Notes under the pieces: generated by a model | What the model was told of the DNA's origin: nothing | The model's database searches: none | The model's input: the letters and a program-made list of their open reading frames with translations, nothing else | In this document: piece after piece, positions 1 to 9,994 of the stretch | Layout: every line of letters begins with the position of its first letter | Position numbering within the stretch: position 1 is the first letter of the stretch | Source of the DNA: Bacillus thuringiensis | Lineage (GTDB): Bacteria; Bacillota; Bacilli; Bacillales; Bacillaceae_G | Length of the DNA: 64,000 bases | Direction: 5' to 3' | Assembly (NCBI RefSeq): GCF_014932895.1 | Contig: NZ_JACYOF010000003.1 | Location: 248,261-312,260 of the forward strand | Program-made: the position numbers and the translations under genes

Positions 1-2
1 TA

Positions 3-782
3 CGCTTTATTATCGCTTTTGTTGTTTTATATATGGTTTTGAAAATAGCTAAGAGAAAGCAAAAGAAAAAAATAACCATTCACAAAAAAGATTGGCTACT
101 ATTCGCTTGGATTGGATTCATCGGATATTTCATTTCAATCACATGTCAGTTTATCGGTACAAAATTATCCGACGCTCATACAGGCTCTTTAGTAACATCA
201 GCTACCCCTGCATTTATGGTTATATTTGCAGCACTCATTTTAAAAGAACAACTAACTGCTCGTAGACTTTTATCTACTATAATAGCGACAATCGGTGTCA
301 TTATCGTAATTGGATGGGATATTGGAATTGGCTCCTATTTTATCGGTACAATCATTTTAGTTGGGGCCGCTATCACATGGGCTTTACTATCTATTTATGT
401 GAAAATTGCTTCAGCCCGATTTTCATCGTTAGTTATTACAACGTACGCAATATTCTTTTCACTCTTTTTCATTACACCTTGTATGATATGGGAATTCCAA
501 TCTAATGCTATTAAAGATATGAACATGTATGTATTATTAGGCGTACTTTATTTAGGAATCGTCTCAACAGCAGGTGCATTTTTCCTTTGGAATAAAGGAT
601 TAGAATTAATGGATGCGAGCATTGGTTCATTGTTTTTCTTCTTCCAACCTATCGTTGGATCATTACTTGGCTCGTTCCTATTAAATGAAACATTAAGCAA
701 TAACTTTTTTATTGGTGGTATTCTCATTATATGCAGCGTTATCATTACTACCTTTGAAAAGAAAAAACAGGCAGAGATTTAA
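3..782 (+). CDS. EamA/DMT-family transporter, 5' end outside window
   Basis: Inner-membrane drug/metabolite transporter of the EamA family (substrate not predictable). The reading frame is open from the first base of the window through an internal ATG at 33 with no stop, so the gene begins upstream and its first helix or helices are missing. What remains has about eight hydrophobic segments, including the typical second EamA repeat (GAFFLWNKGLELMDASIGSLFF motif region) followed by a Lys-rich tail. Family members are about 300 residues with ten helices; about 259 codons are present. The stop codon lies inside a perfect hairpin shared with the convergent downstream gene. Confidence 0.85.
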   Translation, partial: RFIIAFVVLYMVLKIAKRKQKKKITIHKKDWLLFAWIGFIGYFISITCQFIGTKLSDAHTGSLVTSATPAFMVIFAALILKEQLTARRLLSTIIATIGVIIVIGWDIGIGSYFIGTIILVGAAITWALLSIYVKIASARFSSLVITTYAIFFSLFFITPCMIWEFQSNAIKDMNMYVLLGVLYLGIVSTAGAFFLWNKGLELMDASIGSLFFFFQPIVGSLLGSFLLNETLSNNFFIGGILIICSVIITTFEKKKQAEI

Positions 783-794
783 TCTCTGCCTGTT
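766..794. terminator. Perfect palindromic hairpin at the EamA stop codon
   Basis: Arms of 14 bases (AACAGGCAGAGATT and its complement) meet around one base, overlapping the stop codon. It sits between convergent genes, so it could end transcription from both sides, although neither side has a long T run. Confidence 0.55.
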
Positions 795-817
795 CGTATA
801 AACTCACTCCATACACT

Positions 818-1639
818 TTACGCAGTCCAATGAGCTGGACGAGACAACAATTTCGGTAACTTTGTATGTTTATCCCCTCTCGCCGCATTAATTTGAACTT
901 GCGTTAGAAAAATACTATTTGTAAAATCCGCTCCTCTAATATCTGCATCTCGTAAATCTGCTCCGATGAGATCTGCTCCTCGTAAGTCGGCACCATTTAG
1001 GTTAGCCGCAATTAAATATGCTCCTCTTAAATTTGCACCTTGCAAATCTTTCTTTTTCAGATTCGCTCCCATAAGGTCTGCTCCGCGGTGACTGATTCGT
1101 TTCTTACGTGCAGCATTCATTTCCTTCCATACTAATTCACTCGTTTCTAAAAGGAGAATGTTCACTTCTGCTCTGTGCATTGGAATATTTATTTCCATTA
1201 ATTCATCTGGACTTAAATTTGAAAGACGCTCTGTCTCTTCAATTGCTTCCTTTAGCTCTTTATGAATTGGCTGTGTTGCCTTTAAAAGAATAGCCTCATT
1301 CAAATACCACAGCATTTCATGAAGCTGATGCATAACCGGAAAAGTATCATACATTTTTCTCGCATGCTCAGCATCTTTCCGCCAATCAATCCCTTTAAAC
1401 GTAACTTGAGAAATCTTCTGCCCAGCACCAAAACATTCAAATACTGTACAACCTTTATAACCATTTCCTCTAAGATTTTTATGTATACTACATTTGAAAT
1501 CTGATTGTAAGTTGGAACATGGTTTACCACCATCTTTATTCACCGCAAAATCTACCGATGCTGCGAACGGTAACGCTACACAACATAGACCGAAGCATTT
1601 TTCGCAGTTTGCTTTTAAATGATTGTTATGATTAGTCAA
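818..1639 (-). CDS. Pentapeptide-repeat protein with Cys-rich YkgJ-like N-terminus
   Basis: A 273-residue cytosolic protein of two parts. Residues about 10-80 hold a cysteine pattern (CEKCFGLCC, then PCSNL, FKCSIH, GCTVFEC) like the Zn/Fe-binding UPF0153/YkgJ family. Residues about 185-250 are pentapeptide repeats of the A(D/N)LRG type, which fold as a right-handed beta helix. A helical stretch joins them. The start is TTG at 1639, chosen because AGGGGGT lies seven bases upstream and no nearer ATG is preceded by a site. The function is unknown; the cysteine cluster suggests metal binding. Nothing ties it to its neighbours. Confidence 0.8.
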   Translation of the reverse strand: MTNHNNHLKANCEKCFGLCCVALPFAASVDFAVNKDGGKPCSNLQSDFKCSIHKNLRGNGYKGCTVFECFGAGQKISQVTFKGIDWRKDAEHARKMYDTFPVMHQLHEMLWYLNEAILLKATQPIHKELKEAIEETERLSNLSPDELMEINIPMHRAEVNILLLETSELVWKEMNAARKKRISHRGADLMGANLKKKDLQGANLRGAYLIAANLNGADLRGADLIGADLRDADIRGADFTNSIFLTQVQINAARGDKHTKLPKLLSRPAHWTA

Positions 1640-1834
1640 AATCTATACCCCCTGTTGTCTTTTGACTATTTCATAATATTCCAACTGCATTAAATAATCA
1701 ATTTTAAAATAAAACAGCCTCTTTCATTTCAATTCATAACTTTATCATTCAATTTCCTTTCAATTGAAAAAGACTATTTCCATCTAATGAATTATAATTA
1801 AATTATAAATATTCAAATTAAAAGGAGGATTACT

Positions 1835-2011
1835 ATGGCACTAGAAATGAAAACAAACTGTCAAATTTGCGATCAATCCCTCGATCCAGATTCTGAAGCT
1901 TACATTTGCGTATATGAATGCACATTTTGCGCACCATGTACTAAAGAAAGACAAAACATTTGTCCAAATTGCGGTGGGGAGTTAGTACGTAGACCGAAGA
2001 AAAAACAGTAA
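1835..2011 (+). CDS. DUF1272 small zinc-ribbon-like protein (58 aa)
   Basis: A 58-residue cytosolic protein. It starts MALEMKTNCQICDQSL and carries four CxxC-type pairs (CQIC, CTFCAPC, CPNC) typical of DUF1272, which probably bind zinc. It ends in a basic tail RRPKKKQ. AAAGGAGG lies eight bases before the ATG, and a strong terminator follows directly, so it is a single-gene transcript. The function of the family is not known. Confidence 0.85.
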   Translation: MALEMKTNCQICDQSLDPDSEAYICVYECTFCAPCTKERQNICPNCGGELVRRPKKKQ

Positions 2012-2042
2012 AAGCAAAGCAATATCGCTTTGCTTTTACTGT
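2006..2042 (+). terminator. Rho-independent terminator of the DUF1272 gene
   Basis: Arms of 15 bases (CAGTAAAAGCAAAGC and complement) around AATATC, followed by TTTTTT. Confidence 0.85.
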
Positions 2043-2125
2043 TTTTTAGTATATAAAATTATATCGATGATTTTTTTAATATATCGACGTCTTTATAGAA
2101 ACTCAGTCTCATGCCCTCTCACAAA

Positions 2126-3193
2126 TTAAACATTTAAAAATTTAACACAAACAGGCTCTGGCACAACAACATCAGATTGTAAGAGCGTTAACTTTCCTGT
2201 AGATCCATTTCTTGAAAATAGCACAAGATTATGTGACTTTTCATTTGTAGCAACAAGAAATTTTTCAGTAGGATCTAATACAAAGTCCCTCGGCCAATTT
2301 CCTTCTGTAGATGTATGTTCAACAAATGTAAGCTTACCTGTGTTTTGATCCACACTGAAAACAGCGATACTATTATGACCACGATTGGCTGCATATACAA
2401 AGTGGCCGTCAGAAGAAATATGAATAGCGCTTCCTTGATTATTTTCATCAAATTCTTCTGGAACGGTAGAATTATACTGTAATTCTGTAAAGGATCCTTC
2501 TTCCGAATTATATGTTAGCACAATGACCTCTGAACTCAGCTCAGTCATCACATAGGCGTACTTTCCATTCGGGTGAAAAGTAATATGTCTCGGACCACTT
2601 CCTGGATTTACGGACAAGCTATTCACTTCTATTAATGTACTATCTTTTATTTCATACGTAATTAATTTATCAATTCCTAAATCAACACCCACTACATATT
2701 TTTCGTCAGGAGTATATCCCGCGTAATGTGCATGTGGTTTTTCTTGTCTGTCTTTAATTGGCCCTGAACCTTCATGTTTCACAATAGATGCAGCAGGATT
2801 TACAGTTCCATCTTCTTCATTTACTATGAAAGACTCAATCGTTCCTTTATGATAATTTGCTGTAACTACTATACGATTTTCATTATCAACACTAATATGA
2901 CAAGGAGAAGCACCTTCTACTACTTGTCTATTTTCCGCCTTTAATTCTCCAGTATAACTATCAATTGAATAAGCAGCTACACCACCAGATTCGCCTTCCT
3001 TAACAACAGAATAGAGATATTCATTATTTCGATTAATAGTTAAATATGTAGGGTTATCCAGCTTGGCCGCAAGTGTTACTTTACTAATTTTTTTTGCTTC
3101 CGTGTCCAAAGTAAAAGTATATATTCCTTCGCTATTTTCTTTCGTGTAAGTTCCAACATATCCAATAAACTCTTTGTTATCCATCATTTTCAT
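2126..3193 (-). CDS. pgl: 6-phosphogluconolactonase, YbhE/YkgB-type beta-propeller
   Basis: A 355-residue cytosolic seven-bladed propeller of the lactonase family. It hydrolyses 6-phosphoglucono-1,5-lactone to 6-phosphogluconate, the second oxidative step of the pentose phosphate pathway. The family signature appears as GYVGTYT near the N-terminus, repeated blade motifs such as ASPCHISVD and GSGPRHITFHPNGKYAYV, and EKPHAHYAGY in the centre. The length is typical (about 340-360). GGGAGAGAGGG precedes the ATG. It lies downstream of zwf-tkt-gnd-tal on the same strand, separated by a terminator and a dead gluconate kinase, so it probably has its own transcript. The activity assignment follows from the family and the context. 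Confidence 0.82.
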   Translation of the reverse strand: MKMMDNKEFIGYVGTYTKENSEGIYTFTLDTEAKKISKVTLAAKLDNPTYLTINRNNEYLYSVVKEGESGGVAAYSIDSYTGELKAENRQVVEGASPCHISVDNENRIVVTANYHKGTIESFIVNEEDGTVNPAASIVKHEGSGPIKDRQEKPHAHYAGYTPDEKYVVGVDLGIDKLITYEIKDSTLIEVNSLSVNPGSGPRHITFHPNGKYAYVMTELSSEVIVLTYNSEEGSFTELQYNSTVPEEFDENNQGSAIHISSDGHFVYAANRGHNSIAVFSVDQNTGKLTFVEHTSTEGNWPRDFVLDPTEKFLVATNEKSHNLVLFSRNGSTGKLTLLQSDVVVPEPVCVKFLNV

Positions 3194-3431
3194 AACCCTC
3201 TCTCCCTATAGTTTTTGTTCACCATACTTCTTACTGAACCGCCTTAAAATATTTTATTTTGAAAGAATATCCTTGAAAATTGGTGTACCTTTTTATACGT
3301 TACCATATTTTTCTGCTAAATAGCCCCTAAACCCATTTTTTTCTGAAAAGCTGCTATACTTTCATATTTTCTTCCAAGTGACGAGACAGACGAGTATAAA
3401 TAGGTGTTAAATTTTTATATTTTCCGCACTT

Positions 3432-3745
3432 TCATGTTTGGCTTATGATAAAATCATGACCATTCATATCATTTTTTATTTTCTCTGTCCATCTTGCGCT
3501 TCTATTATCTGCCCAAGTGATACATCTCGTTAACGGATTCCCCTCTTCGTCTACAGCAATGACGCTATGCATTGCCGAACTAAAAGAAACACAAACAATA
3601 TCAACCGGCTGTACATTACTTAATCATACAGTTTCTTTAATAGTATGTATCACCGCTTGAAAAATCTCTTAAGGATCTTGTTCTGCTGTTTCATGTGTTG
3701 GAGAATATAAAGGATATTCAATCCCATGGCTCGCAATGTAACCCC
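3432..3745 (-). pseudogene. Gluconate kinase (FGGY family, GntK) remnant
   Basis: Reading the minus strand gives an N-terminal FGGY kinase segment: HGIEYPLYSPTHETAEQDP, stop, EIFQAVIHTIKETV, stop, then VDIVCVSFSSAMHSVIAVDE and LTRCITWADNRSARWTEKIK. This matches the gluconokinase N-terminal region, with its Ser-Ala-Met-His and Trp-Ala-Asp-Asn-Arg motifs. Two in-frame stops interrupt it, the first strand with the phosphate loop is missing, and the frame ends after about 105 codons where about 510 are expected. It lies between pgl and tal, where a gluconate-entry gene would make pathway sense. Confidence 0.85.
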
Positions 3746-3836
3746 TTTCGAAATATTCCTATAATAAAAGAACACTCACAAATTCTTTCTTGATTAAGTA
3801 TACATACTTGGGAGTACCATGATTGATACGAAAAAA

Positions 3837-3890
3837 GACTCACCCTTATGAGAATTACGTTTTAACAAACTTTACTCTCATAAGGGGGTC
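3837..3890 (-). terminator. Terminator downstream of the pentose phosphate operon
   Basis: An inverted repeat (CCCTTATGAGA and TCTCATAAGGG) around about 21 bases; read on the minus strand it is followed by TTTTTT. It lies about 160 bases beyond the tal stop and probably ends the zwf-tkt-gnd-tal message. Confidence 0.65.
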
Positions 3891-4048
3891 CTTTTCATAA
3901 CTATTGTGCTATTTTGAAAATGAATCGTTTCTTTTTATATTGCCGTTTTCACGTAATAAGATACCAAACTCGAGATTAAGTTTACAGAATGAAGTTACAT
4001 AGAGAGTAGTCCTCTCGTGAAAAAGCAATTGGTGAAAACTTCACTTCA

Positions 4049-4717
4049 TTATAACTTAGGCGCCTTTCCCCAATCCGCAGCAAACTTTTCAATACCTTGG
4101 TCTGTTAATGGGTGCATAGCAAGTTGTTCAATCACTTTATAAGGGATTGTTGCAATGTGAGCGCCTGCCATCGCTACACGCGTTACGTGATCTGGATGTC
4201 TGACAGAAGCTGCAATGATTTGTGTATCTAATTGATGAACATCGAATAATTCAGCGATTTTAGCAACTAATAGTACACCATCTTCAGAAATATCATCTAA
4301 ACGCCCTAAAAATGGAGAAACGTACGTTGCACCTGCTCGGGCCGCTAAGAGAGCTTGGTTTACAGTGAAAATAAGTGTAACGTTCGTTTTAACACCTTTT
4401 TCAGTAAGATAGCGACAAGCTTCTAATCCCGCTAGCGTCATCGGAAGTTTTATCGTTACATTTTTATCGCCACCGTTAATTTTAATTAATTCTTCCGCTT
4501 GAGCAATCATTTCTTCAGCTGTAACAGCATCTGGCGTTACTTCTGCCGAAACAGATTCAACTTTAGGTACTGCCTGACAAATTTCTGCGATACGGTCTTC
4601 AAACTTAACGCCCTCTTTTGCTACTAAAGAAGGATTCGTTGTAACACCAGCTAAAACTCCAAGTTTATATGCTTTTTTTATATCCTCAAGATTTGCAGTA
4701 TCAATAAAAAACTTCAT
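4049..4717 (-). CDS. tal: Transaldolase, short TalC/fructose-6-phosphate aldolase-like type
   Basis: A 222-residue cytosolic TIM-barrel class I aldolase. It moves a dihydroxyacetone unit between sedoheptulose-7-phosphate and glyceraldehyde-3-phosphate in the non-oxidative pentose phosphate pathway. The start [16 protein letters not shown] and [13 protein letters not shown] are typical of the small TalC/FSA group. The Schiff-base lysine lies in NVTIKLPMT (around residue 88), and FSANQA-type context appears as [39 protein letters not shown] precedes the ATG. It is the last gene of the zwf-tkt-gnd-tal operon, 50 bases after gnd. Confidence 0.93.
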   Translation of the reverse strand: MKFFIDTANLEDIKKAYKLGVLAGVTTNPSLVAKEGVKFEDRIAEICQAVPKVESVSAEVTPDAVTAEEMIAQAEELIKINGGDKNVTIKLPMTLAGLEACRYLTEKGVKTNVTLIFTVNQALLAARAGATYVSPFLGRLDDISEDGVLLVAKIAELFDVHQLDTQIIAASVRHPDHVTRVAMAGAHIATIPYKVIEQLAMHPLTDQGIEKFAADWGKAPKL

Positions 4718-4768
4718 GATTAATTCCCTCCATTTTTTAAATGTTAACGAGTTATAATTTTAAAATGT

Positions 4769-5662
4769 TTATTTCTTTTCTACTGCATGTCCGCCAAATT
4801 CATTACGAAGCGCTGCTACAACTTTTCCTGTAAATGTATCATTGTCTAATGAGCGGTAGCGCATTAATAGAGACATTGCAATAACAGGAGTCGCTGTTTG
4901 AAGGTCTAATGCTGTTTCCACTGTCCATTTTCCTTCACCAGAAGAATGCATAACCCCCTTAATATCATCTAGTTTTGCATCTTTAGAAAATGCGTTTTCA
5001 GTTAACTCCATTAACCAAGAGCGAATGACTGAACCGTTGTTCCATACTCTTGATACTTTTTCATAATCGTAATCAAATTCACTTTTTTCTAGAATCTCAA
5101 ATCCTTCACCAATAGCAGCCATCATACCGTATTCAATTCCGTTGTGAACCATTTTTAAGAAGTGACCACTACCAGCTTTTCCGGCATATAAGAATCCATT
5201 CTCTACAGCTGTGTCGCGGAAGATAGGTTCAACGATTTCCCACGCTTCTTGATCTCCTCCGATCATGTAACAAGCACCATTACGAGCGCCTTCCATTCCG
5301 CCAGAAGTTCCTGCATCCATAAAGTGAATGCCATCTTTCTTTAATTGCTCATATCGGCGAATAGACTCTTTATAATGTGAATTACCCGCTTCAATTAAAA
5401 TATCCCCTTTTGAAAGCAATGGTGTAACCTCATCAATAACAGAATCAACAACAGCGTGTGGTACCATAACCCAAAGAATTCTTGGTGATTCTAATGACTG
5501 AACAAGTTCATTTAAACTAGATGTACCTGTAGCCCCAAACTCTTTCATTTCTTCTACTGCGCTCGTATTTAAATCAAATGCTGCCACTTGATGTTTATGA
5601 TCAATTAAATTTTTCCCCAAATTTAATCCCATTTTACCTAAACCAATTAATCCTACTTGCAT
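4769..5662 (-). CDS. gnd: 6-phosphogluconate dehydrogenase, decarboxylating, short YqeC/GntZ type
   Basis: A 297-residue cytosolic oxidative decarboxylase that turns 6-phosphogluconate into ribulose-5-phosphate with reduction of NAD(P). The Rossmann motif GLIGLGKMGLNLG begins at residue 4. The substrate motif DAGTSGGMEGARNG and catalytic lysine region GSGHFLKMVHNGIEYGMM follow. The length fits the ~300-residue GntZ/YqeC group rather than the ~470-residue type. The ATG at 5662 is preferred to an upstream in-frame ATG because GAGGAGG stands just before it. It lies between tkt and tal, with an inverted repeat in the upstream gap. Confidence 0.93.
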   Translation of the reverse strand: MQVGLIGLGKMGLNLGKNLIDHKHQVAAFDLNTSAVEEMKEFGATGTSSLNELVQSLESPRILWVMVPHAVVDSVIDEVTPLLSKGDILIEAGNSHYKESIRRYEQLKKDGIHFMDAGTSGGMEGARNGACYMIGGDQEAWEIVEPIFRDTAVENGFLYAGKAGSGHFLKMVHNGIEYGMMAAIGEGFEILEKSEFDYDYEKVSRVWNNGSVIRSWLMELTENAFSKDAKLDDIKGVMHSSGEGKWTVETALDLQTATPVIAMSLLMRYRSLDNDTFTGKVVAALRNEFGGHAVEKK

Positions 5663-5717
5663 AATATAATTCCTCCTCAAATTATCTTTTATTAAAAATC
5701 CATATCACTACAATCTT

Positions 5718-5778
5718 GAATGCCTTTTTGACATATCATTTCCAGTACTTATAAGTTGATATGTCCAGAAAGGTATTC
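5718..5778. repeat. Long imperfect inverted repeat between tkt and gnd
   Basis: Arms of about 21 bases (GAATGCCTTTTTGACATATCA and its near complement) around about 18 bases. It lies in the 127-base gap inside the operon. It could be a processing or partial-termination hairpin that sets tkt and gnd messages at different levels, or a small mobile palindrome. Confidence 0.6.
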
Positions 5779-5789
5779 ACAGTCATAGC

Positions 5790-7784
5790 TTAAGATTTCA
5801 ATACATTTTGTGTAATTTGAACAACATTTTCTATCGTAAATCCAAATAATTTCATAACCTCAGCTCCAGTTCCTGAAGCTCCAAATGTTTCAATCGATAA
5901 TACTTTTCCTTCCTGTCCTACATAACGCTCCCAACCGAGAGATACACCCATCTCAAGAGATACTCGTTTTGTTACAGAAGACGGAAGAACCGATTCTTTA
6001 TATTCTTGCGATTGACGATCGAATAACTCCCAGCTCGGCATTGCAACGATACGAACAGAAACATGTTCTTGTTCTAATTTCGCTTTCGCACTAACAGCCA
6101 AAGATACTTCAGAACCTGTCGCAATTAAAATAACATCCGGTTTTTCATTTGTTTGCGTTAATATATAAGCTCCTTTAGAAAGATTCTCTATGTTCGCTTT
6201 CGTTTCATCAAACACCGGTAAATTTTGACGGCTAAGTACTAAAACAACAGGACCATCCGTTTGTTGTAATGCATAAGCCCAAGCACTAGCTGTTTCATTT
6301 GCATCTGATGGGCGGATAACTGTAAGACCAGGAATTGCCCGGAGAGCTGCCAAGTGTTCAATTGGTTCATGCGTTGGACCATCTTCTCCTACAGCAATCG
6401 AATCATGTGTAAATACATAAGTAACAGGTAACTTTTGCAATGCAGCAAGTCGAATTGATGGACGAAGGTAATCGTTAAATACGAAGAATGTACTTACGAA
6501 AGGTTTTACTCCTCCATGAAGTGCCATCCCATTCGCTGCCGCTCCCATTGCATGCTCACGTACACCGAAGTATACATTTCGGCCAGCAAACGATTCTACT
6601 GCATACACTGCTTCACCTTTCATATCTGTCATAGTGGAATGCGAAAGATCTGCACTTCCACCGAAAATAGAAGGTATCGATTTCACATAATGATTCATAG
6701 CTTCTCCACTTGCAACACGAGTTGAAATCGTTTTATTCGTATCAAAGGATAGAATGTCATTCGTTTCGATTAAAACCTCACCTGTAATCGCTTTTTCTAG
6801 TTCAGCTGCTAGTGCAGGATTAACTTTTCTATATAAATTGAACTGCTCATTCCAATGGTCCTCTTTTTCAATACCTTTTTGTTTCAGTTCATTAAAATGG
6901 GCTTTCACTTCTTCAGGTACAAAGAAATCTTCCTCATAATGCCAACCATACACTTGTTTTGTCGCTGTCGCCTCTTCTACTCCAAGCGGATTACCATGTG
7001 CTTTGTTTGTTCCAGCAACTTTTGGACTTCCATAGCCTATAATTGTTCTAATTTCTATAAGAGTAGGTTGATCCGTATTTTCTTTCGCTAATTTAATGGC
7101 TCTTGTAATAGCCTCAACATCGTTTCCATCCTCAACTCTTACATACTGCCAATGTACAGATTCTGCCCTTTTCTGAATGTTTTCAGAGAAAGCAATGTTT
7201 AATTCACCATCAAGTGAAATTTCATTTGAATCATATAGTACAATTAACTTACCAAGTTTCATATGTCCTGCCATTGACATCGCTTCATAAGAAATACCCT
7301 CCATTAAATCACCATCTCCAACTAAAGCGTAGGTATTGTGATCTATAATAGAGTGACCATCCTTATTAAACTTTGCTGCTAAATGTGCTTCCGCCATTGC
7401 CATTCCCACAGCATTTGCAATCCCTTGTCCTAACGGCCCTGTAGTCGCTTCAACTCCAGGAGTATGGCCAAATTCGGGATGGCCCGGTGTTTTACTATTT
7501 AACTTTCTGAAACTTTTCAAGTCATCAATTGAAACATCATATCCAGCTAAATGAAGTAGGCTATATAGTAGGCTGGATCCATGTCCCGCCGATAAAACGA
7601 AACGGTCACGGTTAAACCATTCTGGATGATTAGGATTATAATTTAAATGATTCGCCCATAATGCATAAGCCATCGGTGCTGCTCCCATAGGAAGACCTGG
7701 GTGCCCTGAATTTGCCGCATTAATAGCATCAATCGATAACGTACGAATTGTATTCACTGCTAATTGATTCATGTTTTGTGTCAT
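5790..7784 (-). CDS. tkt: Transketolase
   Basis: A 664-residue cytosolic thiamine diphosphate enzyme that transfers two-carbon units between ketose and aldose phosphates, linking the pentose phosphate pathway and glycolysis. Domain order is normal: the TPP domain with [14 protein letters not shown] (residues about 28-41) and VGDGDLMEG (about 155), the pyrimidine domain with [14 protein letters not shown] (about 410), and a C-terminal transketolase domain. AGGGGGA precedes the ATG at 7784, which is preferred to the upstream in-frame ATG. It follows zwf by 39 bases and is co-transcribed with it. Confidence 0.95.
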   Translation of the reverse strand: MTQNMNQLAVNTIRTLSIDAINAANSGHPGLPMGAAPMAYALWANHLNYNPNHPEWFNRDRFVLSAGHGSSLLYSLLHLAGYDVSIDDLKSFRKLNSKTPGHPEFGHTPGVEATTGPLGQGIANAVGMAMAEAHLAAKFNKDGHSIIDHNTYALVGDGDLMEGISYEAMSMAGHMKLGKLIVLYDSNEISLDGELNIAFSENIQKRAESVHWQYVRVEDGNDVEAITRAIKLAKENTDQPTLIEIRTIIGYGSPKVAGTNKAHGNPLGVEEATATKQVYGWHYEEDFFVPEEVKAHFNELKQKGIEKEDHWNEQFNLYRKVNPALAAELEKAITGEVLIETNDILSFDTNKTISTRVASGEAMNHYVKSIPSIFGGSADLSHSTMTDMKGEAVYAVESFAGRNVYFGVREHAMGAAANGMALHGGVKPFVSTFFVFNDYLRPSIRLAALQKLPVTYVFTHDSIAVGEDGPTHEPIEHLAALRAIPGLTVIRPSDANETASAWAYALQQTDGPVVLVLSRQNLPVFDETKANIENLSKGAYILTQTNEKPDVILIATGSEVSLAVSAKAKLEQEHVSVRIVAMPSWELFDRQSQEYKESVLPSSVTKRVSLEMGVSLGWERYVGQEGKVLSIETFGASGTGAEVMKLFGFTIENVVQITQNVLKS

Positions 7785-7823
7785 AGTAATTGTCCCCCTA
7801 AATACCTTCATTTAAGAATGTAC

Positions 7824-9308
7824 TTATTTTTCCGTTTTTTGATCTAACCACCATTTAAATTCACTTTCTTGCAATAGAGCATTAGCCGCATCTGGACCAT
7901 ATGAACCAGACTGATATTCATGAAGTGGCAATAAGTTTTCCTCGAATGCTTCAAGAATTGGCTGTATCCATTCCCATGACAATTCAACTTCTCTCCAATG
8001 TGCAAAGAATGTAGAATCTCCACTCACAGCATCATGGATGAGCCTTTCATACGCTTCAGGTACTCCCACGTCCGCTTGCTCGCAAGTAAAGTTAATACGG
8101 ATCGGTTCAATCTCTCCATTTTTCAATGGATTTTTACTATTTAACTGTAGTGAAACATTCTCACCTGGACTAATTTCGATTATTAATAAGTTAGGCTCTG
8201 CATTTGGATTATTATCTTGATATTGCTGTTTTAACGTATTTTTAAATTCGATTACAATACGAGTAGACTTTTCTTTCATTCTTTTTCCCGTTCGTATGTA
8301 AAAAGGAACGCCAGTCCAGAATGGATTATCGATCCATAAGCGTGCAGCAACAAATGTGTCTATGTTAGAAGTAGGATTTACTCCTGGCTCCTCTTTATAT
8401 GCTACAACTTGCTGACCATTTATTTCTCCTGAAGCGTATTGTCCGCGAATGATATGGTTCTGAACATCCTCTTTTTTCACTTTACGAAGCGTCTCCATGA
8501 CCTTTCGTTTTTCCTCTCGAATTTCAGATGCGTTAATCTTTTCCGGCAAATTCATAGCAGTCATCATTAATATTTGTAACATATGATTTTGAACCATATC
8601 ACGAATGGCTCCCGCCTGATCATAATATCCTGCCCTTTCTTCAACCCCAACCGTTTCACTAGCTGTTATTTGTACATTTGCTATATGTTCTTTGTTCCAA
8701 ATTGATTGGAGAACAGGATTTGCAAATTCTAGTGCTTCAAGGTTTTGAATCATCGGTTTCCCTAAATAATGATCAATACGGTATATTTCGTCTTCTTCAA
8801 ACGTTCGACTAAGCTTATCATTCAGCTCACGAGCAGATTTAAGATCGTGCCCGAACGGTTTCTCAATCATCAGGCGTTTCCATCCATCTGTTCTATCCAG
8901 TCCGCTTTCCTTAATATTTAAAGCAATTGTCTCGAAAAAGTCAGGTGCAACTGAAAGATAAAACATTCTATTCCCTTTTATATTTCGTTCTTCTTCCCTT
9001 TCACGAACGACTTGTAATAACCTCTCATAGTCTTCTGGCTTACCCACATCTAATGGGCAATAGCGAAAATTATCTAAAAAACCTTCAAGTTCTGGAGTAC
9101 CTTCCTCCCTATGACGGGAAAACGTCTCTATTGATTCTTTTATTCTTTCTTGAAAATCTACATGAGATACTTGACGTCTCCCAAGCCCGATAACGGATAT
9201 TTGCTTTGGAAGCTTTTGATCTCTATATAAATTATATAGTGCAGGGTAAATTTTTCTTTTCGCTAAGTCCCCTGTTGCTCCAAATAAAACAAAGGTCATT
9301 GATTCCAA
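7824..9308 (-). CDS. zwf: Glucose-6-phosphate 1-dehydrogenase
   Basis: A 494-residue cytosolic enzyme that oxidises glucose-6-phosphate to 6-phosphogluconolactone with NADP reduction; the entry step of the pathway encoded by the following genes. The nucleotide motif FVLFGATGDLAKRKIYPAL lies at the N-terminus, and the active-site signature RIDHYLGKPMIQN is around residue 180. The length matches the family. A TTG at 9308 is six bases after GGGGGA, whereas the ATG at 9299 is 15 bases away, so TTG is the likelier start. It is the first gene of the operon; its promoter must lie above 9310. Confidence 0.95.
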   Translation of the reverse strand: MESMTFVLFGATGDLAKRKIYPALYNLYRDQKLPKQISVIGLGRRQVSHVDFQERIKESIETFSRHREEGTPELEGFLDNFRYCPLDVGKPEDYERLLQVVREREEERNIKGNRMFYLSVAPDFFETIALNIKESGLDRTDGWKRLMIEKPFGHDLKSARELNDKLSRTFEEDEIYRIDHYLGKPMIQNLEALEFANPVLQSIWNKEHIANVQITASETVGVEERAGYYDQAGAIRDMVQNHMLQILMMTAMNLPEKINASEIREEKRKVMETLRKVKKEDVQNHIIRGQYASGEINGQQVVAYKEEPGVNPTSNIDTFVAARLWIDNPFWTGVPFYIRTGKRMKEKSTRIVIEFKNTLKQQYQDNNPNAEPNLLIIEISPGENVSLQLNSKNPLKNGEIEPIRINFTCEQADVGVPEAYERLIHDAVSGDSTFFAHWREVELSWEWIQPILEAFEENLLPLHEYQSGSYGPDAANALLQESEFKWWLDQKTEK

Positions 9309-9684
9309 TTTCAGTCCCCCTCATGGTGTATAATCATTGTCAATATTTTAAAAATAAATTTGTACATAAGCTCATACTCTTGTTGCTTCATTCCTACTTC
9401 TTTTTATCTTCTAACTCTTTGCTTTTTATAAAACACAAAGAGTTATCAAATTTCAATTTTTTATACCTTTCGCTTTCTAATTGTCCCCAATATTAATAGT
9501 GGCAATTCAAAGCATTTCTACTACAACTTACTTATTTTTCAAACACAACATAATAATATATATTTAATTACTTTTAGTAATTAAATAACCTTATGTCTAG
9601 TATATTAACTATATAAATTATTATCGTCAAGAAAAATATCTCGAATTAAAGATTTTTCATTTCGTAATGCTTTTTGACTTTTGT
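9309..9684. other. Upstream region of the pentose phosphate operon
   Basis: No gene is seen in these 376 very AT-rich bases. It contains an inverted repeat at 9413-9444 (AACTCTTTG arms, 14-base loop) and must hold the zwf promoter. I could not assign boxes with confidence. Confidence 0.5.
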
Positions 9685-9945
9685 CTATCTATTAAATGGT
9701 ATACCCATATTAACTTCATCTCCCTCTTTAAATCTTGTTATGTTTGGTCCTATGGCAACAACTATACCTGCAACATACCATCCTAAAACAAATGGGAAGT
9801 CATAGCAAAGTTCATCGTGAAGTAAACCTTCACGTATTTTCCAATCTACAAGATTTAAGAAAGGGCTCATTTGTTAATTCAAAAAGAAAAGAAGTTGTTA
9901 ATAGGAAACCAAAAGTTTCTCCGTATAATTGGCAGTTACAAATTT
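9685..9945 (-). pseudogene. Zinc-type alcohol dehydrogenase/quinone oxidoreductase, N-terminal remnant
   Basis: The minus strand encodes LVDWKIREGLLHD, FPFVLGWYVAGIVVAIGPN and RFKEGDEV, the GroES-like N-terminal domain of MDR-family reductases. The normal sequence would read NPVDWKIREG and GWDVAG. The segment before it (QLYGETF onward) looks like a degenerated family start, and the frame ends shortly after GDEV. Only about 85 of about 310 codons are left, so it is a fragment. Confidence 0.75.
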
Positions 9946-9994
9946 AATTTTACTTACCTAATTCTAATTTTCACGATTTCATCATGTTCCAGAA

